From Mesorhizobium loti CJ3sym (lineage in GTDB: Bacteria; Pseudomonadota; Alphaproteobacteria; Rhizobiales; Rhizobiaceae), in contig NZ_AXAL01000006.1 in NCBI RefSeq assembly GCF_000472785.1, forward strand, positions 208 through 64,207: DNA of 64,000 bases, given 5' to 3'. Under the pieces are notes generated by a model. The model was not told the DNA's origin, made no database searches, and saw nothing but the letters and a program-made list of their open reading frames with translations. Position numbers and translations under genes: made by a program. Positions 44,889 to 53,278 of the stretch are shown here, one piece after another (the first letter of the stretch is position 1; each line of letters begins with the position of its first letter).

Positions 44889-45278
44889 TCAGGGCTTCGG
44901 ATCGGCCTTTAGATATGCGATGACGTTGGCGATGTCGTCGTCATTGCTGAGGCCGCCGAAGGCCATTTTGTTGCCGGGAACTTTGAGCTTGGGAGCCCTG
45001 AGATACTCAGCAAGATTTGCCTCGTCCCAGACAAGACCGGCAGCACCGGCACTCTTCATCCCTTCGGAATAGTGGCCAAGAAAACTCTCGGCGGTGCCAG
45101 CGGTGCGGCCAACGACACCCATCAGATGCGGGCCGACCTTGTCGCGATCCGTTGCCGCCTCATGGCAGGCGATGCAGCGGTTGAAGACTTTCTTTCCCAG
45201 CGCCGGATCGCCGCCGGCGTGAGCGCCAACAGTGGCCACAAGGAGGAGAAGGCTGGCGGAGGAAACGGCTCGAAACAT
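44889..45278 (-). CDS. Class I c-type cytochrome
   Basis: 129-aa periplasmic electron carrier. The signal peptide MFRAVSSASLLLLVATVGAHA is followed by the mature start GGDPALGKKVFNRC. Haem attachment is CIACH, with the axial Met in VPGNKMAFGGLS and the middle KVGPHLMGVVGRTAG. This is the cytochrome c2/c550 pattern of alphaproteobacteria. The start is at 45278, since this gives a correct signal peptide; the longer open frame is a shadow. Its partner (bc1, oxidase or a dehydrogenase) is not in the window. No isolated ribosome site stands out beyond CCGGGGTCAGCC. Confidence 0.88.
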   Translation of the reverse strand: MFRAVSSASLLLLVATVGAHAGGDPALGKKVFNRCIACHEAATDRDKVGPHLMGVVGRTAGTAESFLGHYSEGMKSAGAAGLVWDEANLAEYLRAPKLKVPGNKMAFGGLSNDDDIANVIAYLKADPKP

Positions 45279-45435
45279 GGCTGACCCCGGAGAGCTCTGG
45301 CTGGGACGACATGGCGCAAAATAGGACCGAGGCCTTAACAAACGCTGCATCATGGCAGGATTGCTCCGGCTCCTCCTATCGTACTTCAGGACAATGGCGC
45401 AGCGAGGCCTGCGCCGGGAAGCGTGGCCATGCTGG

Positions 45436-46293
45436 TCAGGCCTGCTGCGCCAGGTCACGGCGCAGGAAATCATGCAGCCGATCGACCGCCGGCGTCGTCG
45501 ACAGCGGGTTGCGCAGGATGCCGACTTCGAGATCCGGCAGTGCGGGAAGCCCTTCATTGGCGCCGATGATGCGCAGCGACTGGGGCACGCTGCGTTGCGC
45601 GAGGCCGGCGACGGCGAGTCCGGCCTGCACGACGGCGATCAGGCCAAGCAGGGAGGCGCTGGAATAGGTGCAACGGTAGGACCGGTCGGCTTCGCCAAGC
45701 GCCTGCAGGACATTCATCCTGGCGGCGCAGCCGGGCTCGAACAGGGCGACTGGCAAGGGATCGGCCTGCCAGGCGACATGGTTTGGCGAGGCGACCCAGA
45801 CGAAGCGTTCCAGGCGGATGACGTCGAGCGGCTGGTCCGGCAGACGGGTGACGATCGCCAGGTCGAGCTTCCCCTCGGCCAGGGTTTTCACCAGCGCGGT
45901 CGACTGCTCGCAGATCAGTTCCACCGTCACCAGCGGGTGATCCTCGGCAAAGCGCGACAGCACGGGTGGCAACAGGAAGGCGGCATAGTCGTCCGGTACG
46001 CCGAGGCGCACACTGCCTGTCTCCTTCGGCCGGGTGACGCTCGCCCAGGCCTCGTCCGACAGCTTCAGCAGCCGGCGCGCATAGATCAGGAAATCCTCCC
46101 CGATTGCATTGGGAACGACCGTTCTCGGTCCTCGCACCAGAAGCTGGGTGCCCACCATCTCTTCCAGCCGCTGCATCTGCATGCTGACCGCCGACTGGCT
46201 GCGGCCGACACGGGGTGCCGCATTGGACAGGCTGCCGCTTTCTACGACGGCGACGAAGGTATTCAGCAAATTGAGGTCGAGCGGAGCAGCCAT
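45436..46293 (-). CDS. LysR-family transcriptional regulator
   Basis: 285-aa regulator. The HTH reads LDLNLLNTFVAVVESGSLSN, then VGRSQSAVSMQMQRLEEMVG. The effector domain begins at GSVRLGVPDDYAAFLLPPVL and contains LDLAIVTRLPDQPLDVIRLE. The start is at MAAPLDLNLL; the open frame runs on much further upstream, but that part lies opposite the EamA gene. It is divergent from the EamA-type exporter with a perfect CGAATAG/CTATTCG dyad between them, so the exporter is the likely target and the regulator may control itself. Confidence 0.9.
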   Translation of the reverse strand: MAAPLDLNLLNTFVAVVESGSLSNAAPRVGRSQSAVSMQMQRLEEMVGTQLLVRGPRTVVPNAIGEDFLIYARRLLKLSDEAWASVTRPKETGSVRLGVPDDYAAFLLPPVLSRFAEDHPLVTVELICEQSTALVKTLAEGKLDLAIVTRLPDQPLDVIRLERFVWVASPNHVAWQADPLPVALFEPGCAARMNVLQALGEADRSYRCTYSSASLLGLIAVVQAGLAVAGLAQRSVPQSLRIIGANEGLPALPDLEVGILRNPLSTTPAVDRLHDFLRRDLAQQA

Positions 46294-46309
46294 GGTGCTA
46301 TCAGCATAT

Positions 46310-46335
46310 CGAATAGGTTGCTCCAAATCTATTCG
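46310..46335. promoter_or_regulatory. Perfect inverted repeat between LysR and EamA genes
   Basis: CGAATAG (46310-46316) and CTATTCG (46329-46335), a 7-bp dyad with 12 bp between the arms. It is 16 bp before the LysR start and 54 bp before the EamA start. The size and position suit a LysR regulator-binding site. Confidence 0.6.
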
Positions 46336-46389
46336 CTTGTTTGAAAGCAATGTTGCTGGCCAGATAGCCCAGCGCTTGAGGACATTGTG

Positions 46390-47286
46390 ATGAAGGACCT
46401 GCCAACCGCTCGTTATCCGGCCGCAAGCCTCGCTGTGGCGATGACGATCGCCGGCACGGTTGGCGCCTTCGTCACGGAATCGGGCCTGCATCCTGTCACC
46501 GTCGTCTTCTGGCGATGCGTATTCGGCGCGATCTTCCTGGCCGCATGGTGCCTGCTGCGCGGCTATCTGCCGGACCGCACCCTGTCGCCGTCCCGCCTTG
46601 CGCTGGCTGCCCTGGCCGGCGCCTGCATGGTGCTGAGCTGGACGGCCTTCTTCGCCGGCTTCGCCATGACTTCGATCGCCACGACGACGATCGTCTATCA
46701 CGTGCAGCCCTTCTTCGTGGTGCTGATCGGGGTGGTCTTTCTCAAGGAGCGCATCTCGCTTGACCAGATCCTGTGGATGCTCGGCGCGTTCCTCGGCGTC
46801 GTGCTGGCCAGCGGCCTGGTCGTCACCCATGGCCATGCCGATGCGAACTGGGCGCTGGGCATCGCGCTGACGCTGGGCGCTGCGCTGCTTTATGCCGTGG
46901 CGACGATCCTCGCCAAAGGCCTCGGACAACAGCGCGCGGAAATCACCGTGCTTTGCCAGACGCTGGTCGGCGTCGTCATGCTCGCCCCGTTCGCCGGCAT
47001 TGGCCAGCATATCCCGGTGGCGTCGTGGGGCTGGGTGGCCGGGATCGGTGTCCTGCACACCGGCATTGCCTATGTGCTGATGAATTCGGCCTTCCCGCGC
47101 CTGACGACGCCGGTGATCGGCGTGATCACCTTCATGTATCCGGTCGTCGCCATCATCGTCGATTGGGCGATCTATGCGCATCCGCTCGGGCCGGCACAGG
47201 CGGCCGGCATGGCGCTGATCGCGCTGGCGACGCTCGGCGTGCGGCTCGGCTGGCGGTTTCCGATGCGGCGTGTCTTAGCCGCGTGA
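46390..47286 (+). CDS. EamA/DMT-family metabolite exporter
   Basis: 298-aa inner-membrane transporter made of two EamA repeats (about ten helices). The first repeat has TVVFWRCVFGAIFLAAWCLL and MTSIATTTIVYHVQPFFVVL, the second FPRLTTPVIGVITFMYPVVA. TTTIVYHVQPFFVVLIGVVF and FLKERIS are usual for DMT exporters of amino acids or similar metabolites. The ATG at 46390 (MKDLPTARYPAA) is preferred over an adjoining GTG. It is divergent from a LysR gene with an operator-like dyad. Its stop lies 6 bp from that of the converging tdk gene. Confidence 0.88.
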   Translation: MKDLPTARYPAASLAVAMTIAGTVGAFVTESGLHPVTVVFWRCVFGAIFLAAWCLLRGYLPDRTLSPSRLALAALAGACMVLSWTAFFAGFAMTSIATTTIVYHVQPFFVVLIGVVFLKERISLDQILWMLGAFLGVVLASGLVVTHGHADANWALGIALTLGAALLYAVATILAKGLGQQRAEITVLCQTLVGVVMLAPFAGIGQHIPVASWGWVAGIGVLHTGIAYVLMNSAFPRLTTPVIGVITFMYPVVAIIVDWAIYAHPLGPAQAAGMALIALATLGVRLGWRFPMRRVLAA

Positions 47287-47292
47287 ACCCGG

Positions 47293-47904
47293 TCAGCCCT
47301 TCATGAAGCCGATGAAATCATCGGGTGCTGCGCGGCCCATCTCTTCTTCCCAGTGACGGCGGCAGAGCGAGACATAGACATCCTTGCCGATCGCCACCTG
47401 TTCGCCCTGGCGGGCCACCTTGCCGTCTGGGCCGAGGCGCACGACCATCGTCGCCTTACGGCCGCAGCGGCAGATGGTGCGCACCTCGCGCAGATCGTCG
47501 GCGATCGCCAGCAGCGCGCGCGAGCCGGAAAACAGCTTGCCCTGGAAATCGGTGCGCAGGCCGTAGCACATCACCGGAATGTTTAGCCGATCGGCGATGC
47601 GGGCCAATTGCCAGACCTGCTCTTCCTCGAGAAACTGCGCCTCGTCGACAAAGACGCAATGCACCGTCGTATGGTCGTGATGCTCGGCGACGCGGGCGAA
47701 CAGGTCGTCGCCGTCGCGGAACATCTCGGCTTCGGTCTCCAGTCCGATGCGCGACGAGATCAGGCCGCTGTCGCCCTTGCGGTAATGGCCGGCGACGAAC
47801 AGCATCGTCGTCATGCCGCGCTCGCGATAATTGTAGGATGCCTGCAAGAGCATCGTCGTCTTGCCGGCATTCATCGTTGCGTAGTTGAAGTAGAGTTTGG
47901 CCAT
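47293..47904 (-). CDS. tdk: Thymidine kinase
   Basis: 203-aa type II thymidine kinase phosphorylating thymidine with ATP in the salvage pathway. The P-loop is NYATMNAGKTTMLLQ, the Walker-B-like/lid segment CVFVDEAQFLEEEQV, and the structural zinc site uses Cys in TICRCGRKA and SLCRRHW. The length is standard for bacterial Tdk. The ATG at 47904 follows AAGAGGAACATGG-type purine context (AGAGGAAC). It converges with the EamA gene and is divergent from choX, with 279 bp between. Confidence 0.95.
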   Translation of the reverse strand: MAKLYFNYATMNAGKTTMLLQASYNYRERGMTTMLFVAGHYRKGDSGLISSRIGLETEAEMFRDGDDLFARVAEHHDHTTVHCVFVDEAQFLEEEQVWQLARIADRLNIPVMCYGLRTDFQGKLFSGSRALLAIADDLREVRTICRCGRKATMVVRLGPDGKVARQGEQVAIGKDVYVSLCRRHWEEEMGRAAPDDFIGFMKG

Positions 47905-48183
47905 GTTCCTCTTCTAAGCCGACTTGGCCCAGGGCGGGGAGGGGCCGTCGCCGCATTCCCCTGAAAAAGCCGGAGCGTCCCTGAAAAGCTTCTCTCGCCC
48001 CTCCCAAAAAAATGTCTGACACGACAAAAGCGTCAGCCGTGTCGCTGATTGGCCAGTCCGCGCCGTTGATCGTGATTGCCTTGACGCTTGAATCCACACC
48101 AGAATGGTGTTTGGCTGACGAAACAAGGCGGGCACAGAAACCGTAACTACGCTTCGCCAAAGAATCACAATGGGAGAATACCT

Positions 48184-49119
48184 ATGTCGCGTATGAATAC
48201 CTTCGCCGCCGGCCTTGGCCTTGCGGCTTTGTTGTCCACGAGTGCCGCCTTTGCCGGTGATGCGGCAAGCTGCAAGGCGGTGCGTCTCTCCGATGTCGGC
48301 TGGACCGACATCCAGGCGACCACTGGCGTCGCATCCGTTCTGCTCACCGCGCTCGGCTATGCGCCACAGACGATCCAGCTGTCGGTGCCGGTGACCATGG
48401 CGTCGCTGAAGAACAAGGACCTTGACGTGTTCCTCGGCAACTGGATGCCGTCGATGACCAACGACATCAAGGATTACACCGCCGACGGTTCGGTCGAAAC
48501 GATCAGCACCAACCTGACCGGGGCCGGCTACGGCATCGTCGTGCCGACCTATGTCGCGGATGCCGGCGTCAAGTCGCTGACCGACATCGGCAAGTTCAAG
48601 GACAAGTTCAACGGCAAGATCTATGGCATCGAAGCCGGCAATGACGGCAACCGCATCATCCTCGACATGATCAAGAACCCGAAGGACAATCTCGACGGCT
48701 TCGAACTGGTCGAATCCTCGGAAGCCGGCATGCTGACGCAGGCCGAGCAGTCGATGAAGAACAATGAGTGGATTGCCTTCCTCGGCTGGACGCCGCATCC
48801 GGTGATGGGCGCCATGAAGATCACCTATCTCGACGGCATGGGTGACAGCGGCTTCGGCGCCGCGACCGTCTACACCAACGTGCGCAAGGGCTACACCACC
48901 GAATGCCCGAACGCCGGCAAGTTCATCGCCAATCTGAAGTTCAATCTGGACATGGAAGGCCAGATGATGGACGCGATCCTGAAGGGCGGCGACGCCAACA
49001 CGGTGGCGGCTGCCTGGCTGAAGAAGAATCCGGATGCCGTCAAGCCATGGATCGCCGGTGTGACCACATTCGACGGTGGTGATGCCGCTGCAGCGATCAA
49101 GACCGCGCTCGGAAGCTGA
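48184..49119 (+). CDS. choX: Choline ABC transporter, periplasmic binding protein
   Basis: 311-aa solute-binding protein (OpuAC family). The signal peptide NTFAAGLGLAALLSTSAAFA is cleaved before GDAAS. Ligand-box aromatic and acidic residues are in VRLSDVGWTDIQATTG, VFLGNWMPSMTND, YGIEAGNDGNR and FLGWTPHPVMGAM, the pattern of ChoX in rhizobia. It delivers choline to ChoW/ChoV for uptake and conversion to glycine betaine. The ATG follows GGGAGAATACCT. A terminator hairpin after the gene should make choX more abundant than choWV. No betaine synthesis genes lie in the window. Confidence 0.92.
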   Translation: MSRMNTFAAGLGLAALLSTSAAFAGDAASCKAVRLSDVGWTDIQATTGVASVLLTALGYAPQTIQLSVPVTMASLKNKDLDVFLGNWMPSMTNDIKDYTADGSVETISTNLTGAGYGIVVPTYVADAGVKSLTDIGKFKDKFNGKIYGIEAGNDGNRIILDMIKNPKDNLDGFELVESSEAGMLTQAEQSMKNNEWIAFLGWTPHPVMGAMKITYLDGMGDSGFGAATVYTNVRKGYTTECPNAGKFIANLKFNLDMEGQMMDAILKGGDANTVAAAWLKKNPDAVKPWIAGVTTFDGGDAAAAIKTALGS

Positions 49120-49150
49120 GCCAACTGAATTCGGCAAGGCCGAACCAGGA

Positions 49151-49184
49151 AGGGCAGCCATCTCAGAAAAGGCTGCCCTTTTTC
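49151..49184 (+). terminator. Intra-operon terminator between choX and choW
   Basis: AGGGCAGCC-ATCTCAGAAAA-GGCTGCCCT followed by TTTTTC: a 9-bp perfect stem and T-run, a clear rho-independent form 31 bp beyond the choX stop and 67 bp before choW. Partial read-through would give graded expression of binding protein versus permease. Confidence 0.8.
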
Positions 49185-49251
49185 ATATCCTGTGACAAGA
49201 TGACGTTGCGCGAGCCGAGAGCAGGGCGGCTCCTGGACGAAGAGGGGTAAG

Positions 49252-50106
49252 ATGGATCCGATTTCGCAGTTCATGGTCGATCACAAGATCCCGATCGGGG
49301 CCTGGGGAAAGGCGTTCTTCGGCTTCCTCACCGACAATTTCGACACCATCTTCAGAGCCTTCTCGAACGGCTTGAATTTCCTGCTCGACGGGCTGGTCAA
49401 CGTCCTGCTGGTGGTGCCGCCGGTGCTGCTGGCCCTGATCATCGCTGCTATCGCCTGGCTGCTGCAGCGCTCACGGCCGCTCGCCATCGGCGTCTTCTTC
49501 GGCCTGATCTTCATCATCAACCAGAACCTCTGGAAGCAGACGGTGCAGACGCTGGTGCTGGTCGTCGCGGCCGCCGCCATGGCAATGGCCATCGGCGTGC
49601 CGCTCGGCATCTGGGCAGCGCACAAGCCGAAGGTCTACCGCGTCATGCTGCCGGTGCTAGACCTGATGCAGACGCTGCCGACCTTCGTCTACCTGATCCC
49701 GGTGCTGACGCTGTTTGGCCTCGGCAACGCGCCTGGCCTCATCGTCACCATCATCTTCGTCATACCGACAGCGGTCAGGCTCACCCATCTCGGCGTCGTG
49801 TCGGTGCCGAAATCGATCGTCGAGGCCGGCGAGGCGTTTGGCGCCACCAAGAGCCAGCTTCTGTGGAAGGTGGAACTGCCCTCGGCGCTGCCGACCATCA
49901 TGGCCGGCCTGACGCAGTCGATCATGCTGTCGCTGTCGATGGTGGTGTTCGCCGCGCTGATCGGGGCCGGCGGCCTCGGCACTGAAATCAACCGGGCTCT
50001 CGGTTCGCGCCGCATCGACCTCGGGCTCGAAGCGGGCCTGGCCATCGTGGTGCTCGCCATCGTGCTCGACCGGATGACCCGTATCGCCGTTGGAGGCAAG
50101 AAATGA
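49252..50106 (+). CDS. choW: Choline ABC transporter, permease
   Basis: 284-aa inner-membrane permease of the OpuAB/ProW type with six core helices. The coupling region, which includes the EAA-like loop, reads SIVEAGEAFGATKSQLLWKV. It also has LPTFVYLIPVLTLFGLGNAP and VFAALIGAGGLGTEINRALG, as in glycine betaine/choline permeases. The ATG follows AGAGGGGTAAG. The 3' end overlaps choV by ATGA, so translation is coupled. It partners with ChoX outside and ChoV inside. Confidence 0.92.
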   Translation: MDPISQFMVDHKIPIGAWGKAFFGFLTDNFDTIFRAFSNGLNFLLDGLVNVLLVVPPVLLALIIAAIAWLLQRSRPLAIGVFFGLIFIINQNLWKQTVQTLVLVVAAAAMAMAIGVPLGIWAAHKPKVYRVMLPVLDLMQTLPTFVYLIPVLTLFGLGNAPGLIVTIIFVIPTAVRLTHLGVVSVPKSIVEAGEAFGATKSQLLWKVELPSALPTIMAGLTQSIMLSLSMVVFAALIGAGGLGTEINRALGSRRIDLGLEAGLAIVVLAIVLDRMTRIAVGGKK

Positions 50107-51284
50107 CCGTCGCCGTTGATTTCAGGAACGTCGATATCGTCTTCGGCGCCGACCAGGCCGGCTCGCTGGCGATGATCGACAAGGGTGCGACCCGCGCCGA
50201 AATCCTCGAGAAGACCGGCAACGTGCTGGGCTGCGCCGGCGCCAGCCTGACCGTCAACGAGGGCGAGATTTCCGTGCTGATGGGTCTGTCCGGCTCGGGC
50301 AAGTCGACGCTGCTGCGGGCCGTCAACCGGCTCAATGTCGTGTCGCGCGGCCAGGTGCTGGTCAAGGACGGCGACAAGACCGTCGATGTCGTCACCTGCG
50401 ACCAGGCCACCTTGCGGCGGCTGCGCCAGAAGCAGGTGGCGATGGTGTTTCAGCAGTTCGGCCTGCTGCCGTGGCGCACGGTGGAGGAAAATGTCGGCCT
50501 CGGTCTCGAACTCGCCGGCGTGCCGGACGCCGAGCGCAAGGAACGCGTGCAACGCCAGCTCAAGCTGGTCAATCTCGACCAATGGTCGAACAAATATGCC
50601 CATGAACTGTCAGGCGGCATGCAGCAGCGCGTCGGCCTGGCGCGTGCCTTCGCCACCGAGGCGCCGATCCTGCTGATGGATGAGCCGTTCTCGGCGCTCG
50701 ACCCGCTGATCCGCACCAAGCTGCAGGATGAGTTGCTGCAACTGCAGGCGCAACTGAAGAAGACCATCATCTTCGTCAGCCACGACCTCGAGGAAGCGCT
50801 GAAGATCGGCACCCACATCACCATCATGGAAGGCGGCCGCATCGTCCAGACCGGCGCGCCGGAAGACATCGTGCTGCGGCCCGCCAACGACTACGTTCGC
50901 GACTTCATCGCCAATGTGAATCCGTTGTCGGTGCTCACCGCCTGGAACGTCATGCGAGACAGCCGCGACCTGGAGCATGGCGACAATGGCTGGGTGTGGC
51001 TCGACAGGCGCAAGACGACGCGCTTCAAGATCGACGAGCATGGCCTGGTGGCGGCAGCCGAACGCGACGGCAAGCCGGCGGTCTGGGTGTCCTGCGCCGA
51101 TGTCGAAGGCCAGTCTGAGGAAGCGGCACAAGTGTTCTGGGCCAATCCCGGCACCTCGCTGAAAACCGTGATGCTGGCCATGCACCGTTCGCAGACGGCG
51201 CCGGTGGCGCTGTTCGACGACCAGTCCCGCTTCGTCGGTGCCATCGGCATCAGGGATGTGCTGAGCGCGGTGTTGCGGCGGTAA
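50103..51284 (+). CDS. choV: Choline ABC transporter, ATP-binding protein
   Basis: 393-aa ABC ATPase of the OpuAA/ProV class. Walker A is MGLSGSGKSTLL, the Q-loop MVFQQFGLLPWRTV, the signature LSGGMQQRVGLARAFA, Walker B ILLMDEPFSALDPLIR and the H-loop IFVSHDLEEALK. A C-terminal extension of ~110 residues (from ~285) corresponds to a CBS-like regulatory region with a last segment FVGAIGIRDVLSAVL. It drives choline uptake through ChoW. The start overlaps choW, so production is coupled. Length matches rhizobial ChoV. Confidence 0.93.
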   Translation: MTVAVDFRNVDIVFGADQAGSLAMIDKGATRAEILEKTGNVLGCAGASLTVNEGEISVLMGLSGSGKSTLLRAVNRLNVVSRGQVLVKDGDKTVDVVTCDQATLRRLRQKQVAMVFQQFGLLPWRTVEENVGLGLELAGVPDAERKERVQRQLKLVNLDQWSNKYAHELSGGMQQRVGLARAFATEAPILLMDEPFSALDPLIRTKLQDELLQLQAQLKKTIIFVSHDLEEALKIGTHITIMEGGRIVQTGAPEDIVLRPANDYVRDFIANVNPLSVLTAWNVMRDSRDLEHGDNGWVWLDRRKTTRFKIDEHGLVAAAERDGKPAVWVSCADVEGQSEEAAQVFWANPGTSLKTVMLAMHRSQTAPVALFDDQSRFVGAIGIRDVLSAVLRR

Positions 51285-51317
51285 CCTTCACCGCCAATTC
51301 AACCTGCTCTTCTCCGA

Positions 51318-51803
51318 ATGCCTAAGGTTGAAATGAAGAATTGGCTGACGCTTATTGGAGCAGTCCTGCTTTGCATAGTGGCAGCGCTTGGGCCGGCGTC
51401 GGCTGCAATGGAGAGTAATCCGCACGCGTTGCCGGCTGCAGATCCGGCAACAATCAGCGAGATCCTCGCTTTGCCCGATGGACGAGACTTTCTCGGTAGC
51501 AGCAACCTTGTCTACGCGGAACACTGGGATTTCAGGAAAGCCGAATTCTTGATTGTCAGGGTTGAAGACGCCACGTGCAATGGCGAGCTCTGCCCTACGG
51601 CATTTATCTCCGAACAAGACGAGGGGTCTAAAATCATTGGCCTTGGCTGGCTACCAAAAAGCGTCCTGTATGGGGACGTGGAATATGATTTTTGCCGCGC
51701 TTGCCGCGAGCTATACGGACTTTCCTTCTCAGACACACACGGTAAGAAGATCGCCATCGGGATCAGCAGAAATTATCTGGTGATTTCAGGTGATGCTAAA
51801 TAG
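51318..51803 (+). CDS. Hypothetical exported protein
   Basis: 161-aa protein with a signal peptide (KNWLTLIGAVLLCIVAALGP ... ASAAM). The mature part carries four Cys in two pairs (ATCNGELCPTAF and YDFCRACRELYGL), which could form disulfides or bind a metal in the periplasm. No domain is recognised. Two starts are possible (51318 and 51333); the first is given. It lies 33 bp after choV but looks lower in GC than the transporter genes, suggesting a later insertion rather than a cho subunit. It is followed by a converging histidine kinase gene. Confidence 0.7.
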   Translation: MPKVEMKNWLTLIGAVLLCIVAALGPASAAMESNPHALPAADPATISEILALPDGRDFLGSSNLVYAEHWDFRKAEFLIVRVEDATCNGELCPTAFISEQDEGSKIIGLGWLPKSVLYGDVEYDFCRACRELYGLSFSDTHGKKIAIGISRNYLVISGDAK

Positions 51804-51871
51804 GCGCACGTCGATGGAAGCGAGATACGTCGCAAACATTGAAGTCGTGCGTTTCTTGTCTTGAGGTAGCT

Positions 51872-53278
51872 TTACGTCGCCAGCGGCAGGCGCAGCTCGG
51901 TCAGCAGCCCGCCGCCCGGATGGTTGGACAGCCGGATCTCGCCGCCGGCGGCGCGCGCGATGTTGCGGGCGATGGTGAGGCCCAGGCCGAGGCCGCCGGT
52001 CTGGCGGTTGCGGGACTGTTCGAGCCGGACGAAGGAGCCGAACACGGCATCGATCTGGGCCTGCGGGATGCCCGGCCCTTCGTCGCGGATGGTGAGCGTG
52101 ATCGTGCCGTCCGAGCGATGCAGGCTGAGATGCGCCTTCTTGCCGTAGGTGACCGCGTTCTGCACCAGATTGGTGACGCAACGCTTGAGCGCCACCGGTC
52201 GCGCAATGCAGATCAGGCCGCGTGAACGGGTATCCTCATTGTCGAACGAGACCTCCGGATAGGGATCGGCGATCGATTCCACGAGCGACCAGAAGTCGAT
52301 GCGCTCGGTCTTTTCCTCGTTCACCTCGAAGGTGGCGAAGTCGATCACTGAACTGGCGATGCTCTCGACATCGGCGAGGTCGTGCGCCAGCGCCTCGCGA
52401 ACCGCCGATTTGCGCAACAGCTCCAGCCGCAGCCGCATGCGCGTCATCGGCGTGCGCAAATCATGCGCGAGTGCGGCGGCCAGATGTTCGCGGTCCTCGA
52501 CATATTCGCGCAGCCTCGCCTGCATGGCGTTGATGGCCCTCGCGGCAGCCCGAACCTCGCGGCTGCCCGACTCGGCGATCGGCGGGCTCTTCAGGTCCTT
52601 GCCGATTCTGTTCACGGCGGTTTCCATCATCCGGTAGGGCGCCGTCAGCCGGCGCAGCGACCAGATCGACATGATCACCACCAGGCCTGCGATCAGCGCA
52701 TAGAGCGGCAGGCTGTCAAAGCTCAGGATCGGGCCGACCGGCGTGATCGGCTCGGTGAAGTTCAGCCACTGGCCGTCGGCGAAGCGCAGCGAGGCCGTCA
52801 GCTTGTCGCTCTGGGCGAAATCGGCGGCCAGCACAAGAAGGTCGCGCTCGACCTGGCCGATATCGGGGCCGGACACAGTGTTGGCGTCGTCGGCCTCGCG
52901 CGTCGCCGGATCGCGCCGCACGCGCGCGTCGGTGACGCCGAATTTCGACAGCCGGCCAACGAGGATGTCCTCGAGTTCCGCCAGTTCGTCGTCGCCGGCG
53001 ATCGAGGAGGTGACGGCGGGCGTGTCCGAAACGGTGAGCGCGTAAGTCGAGTTGAAAAGGCCCGCAGCGGTCGCCTTGCGCTCCTCGGGGGTGGCGGCGC
53101 TCATCAGCTGCACCAGGGAGAAGGCGCGGTCGTTGAGGCGGTAGAGGTCGACGACGTCGTTGGCGGCGGCGCGGTCGCGCGACACGATGTAGAGGGTCGC
53201 GACCTGGCTGATCAAAAGGCCTGCAATGACGATCAGCAGCACCCAGACAGGCAAGGTCTGCGGCAGGAGACGTCTCAT
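51872..53278 (-). CDS. Sensor histidine kinase (OmpR-type two-component system)
   Basis: 468-aa membrane kinase. TM1 is WVLLIVIAGLLISQVATLYI and TM2 LYALIAGLVVIMSIWSLRRL, enclosing a periplasmic sensor of ~150 residues. A HAMP segment follows (RLTAPYRMMETAVNRIGKDL). The H-box AAALAHDLRTPMTRMRLRLE carries the phosphorylated His, and the N, G1 and G2 boxes are NLVQNAVTYG, RDEGPGIPQ and GGLGLGLTIARNIA. The gene overlaps the response regulator stop by four bases (ATGA). The signal is unknown; the EnvZ/RstB-like layout suggests an envelope or ionic cue. Confidence 0.92.
   Translation of the reverse strand: MRRLLPQTLPVWVLLIVIAGLLISQVATLYIVSRDRAAANDVVDLYRLNDRAFSLVQLMSAATPEERKATAAGLFNSTYALTVSDTPAVTSSIAGDDELAELEDILVGRLSKFGVTDARVRRDPATREADDANTVSGPDIGQVERDLLVLAADFAQSDKLTASLRFADGQWLNFTEPITPVGPILSFDSLPLYALIAGLVVIMSIWSLRRLTAPYRMMETAVNRIGKDLKSPPIAESGSREVRAAARAINAMQARLREYVEDREHLAAALAHDLRTPMTRMRLRLELLRKSAVREALAHDLADVESIASSVIDFATFEVNEEKTERIDFWSLVESIADPYPEVSFDNEDTRSRGLICIARPVALKRCVTNLVQNAVTYGKKAHLSLHRSDGTITLTIRDEGPGIPQAQIDAVFGSFVRLEQSRNRQTGGLGLGLTIARNIARAAGGEIRLSNHPGGGLLTELRLPLAT

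Noticed and set aside
46294..47181. N-terminal extension of the LysR frame to 581 codons
   Set aside because: The extra part is opposite the EamA transporter and is His/Asp/Arg-rich shadow; the LysR HTH starts at MAAPLDLNLL.
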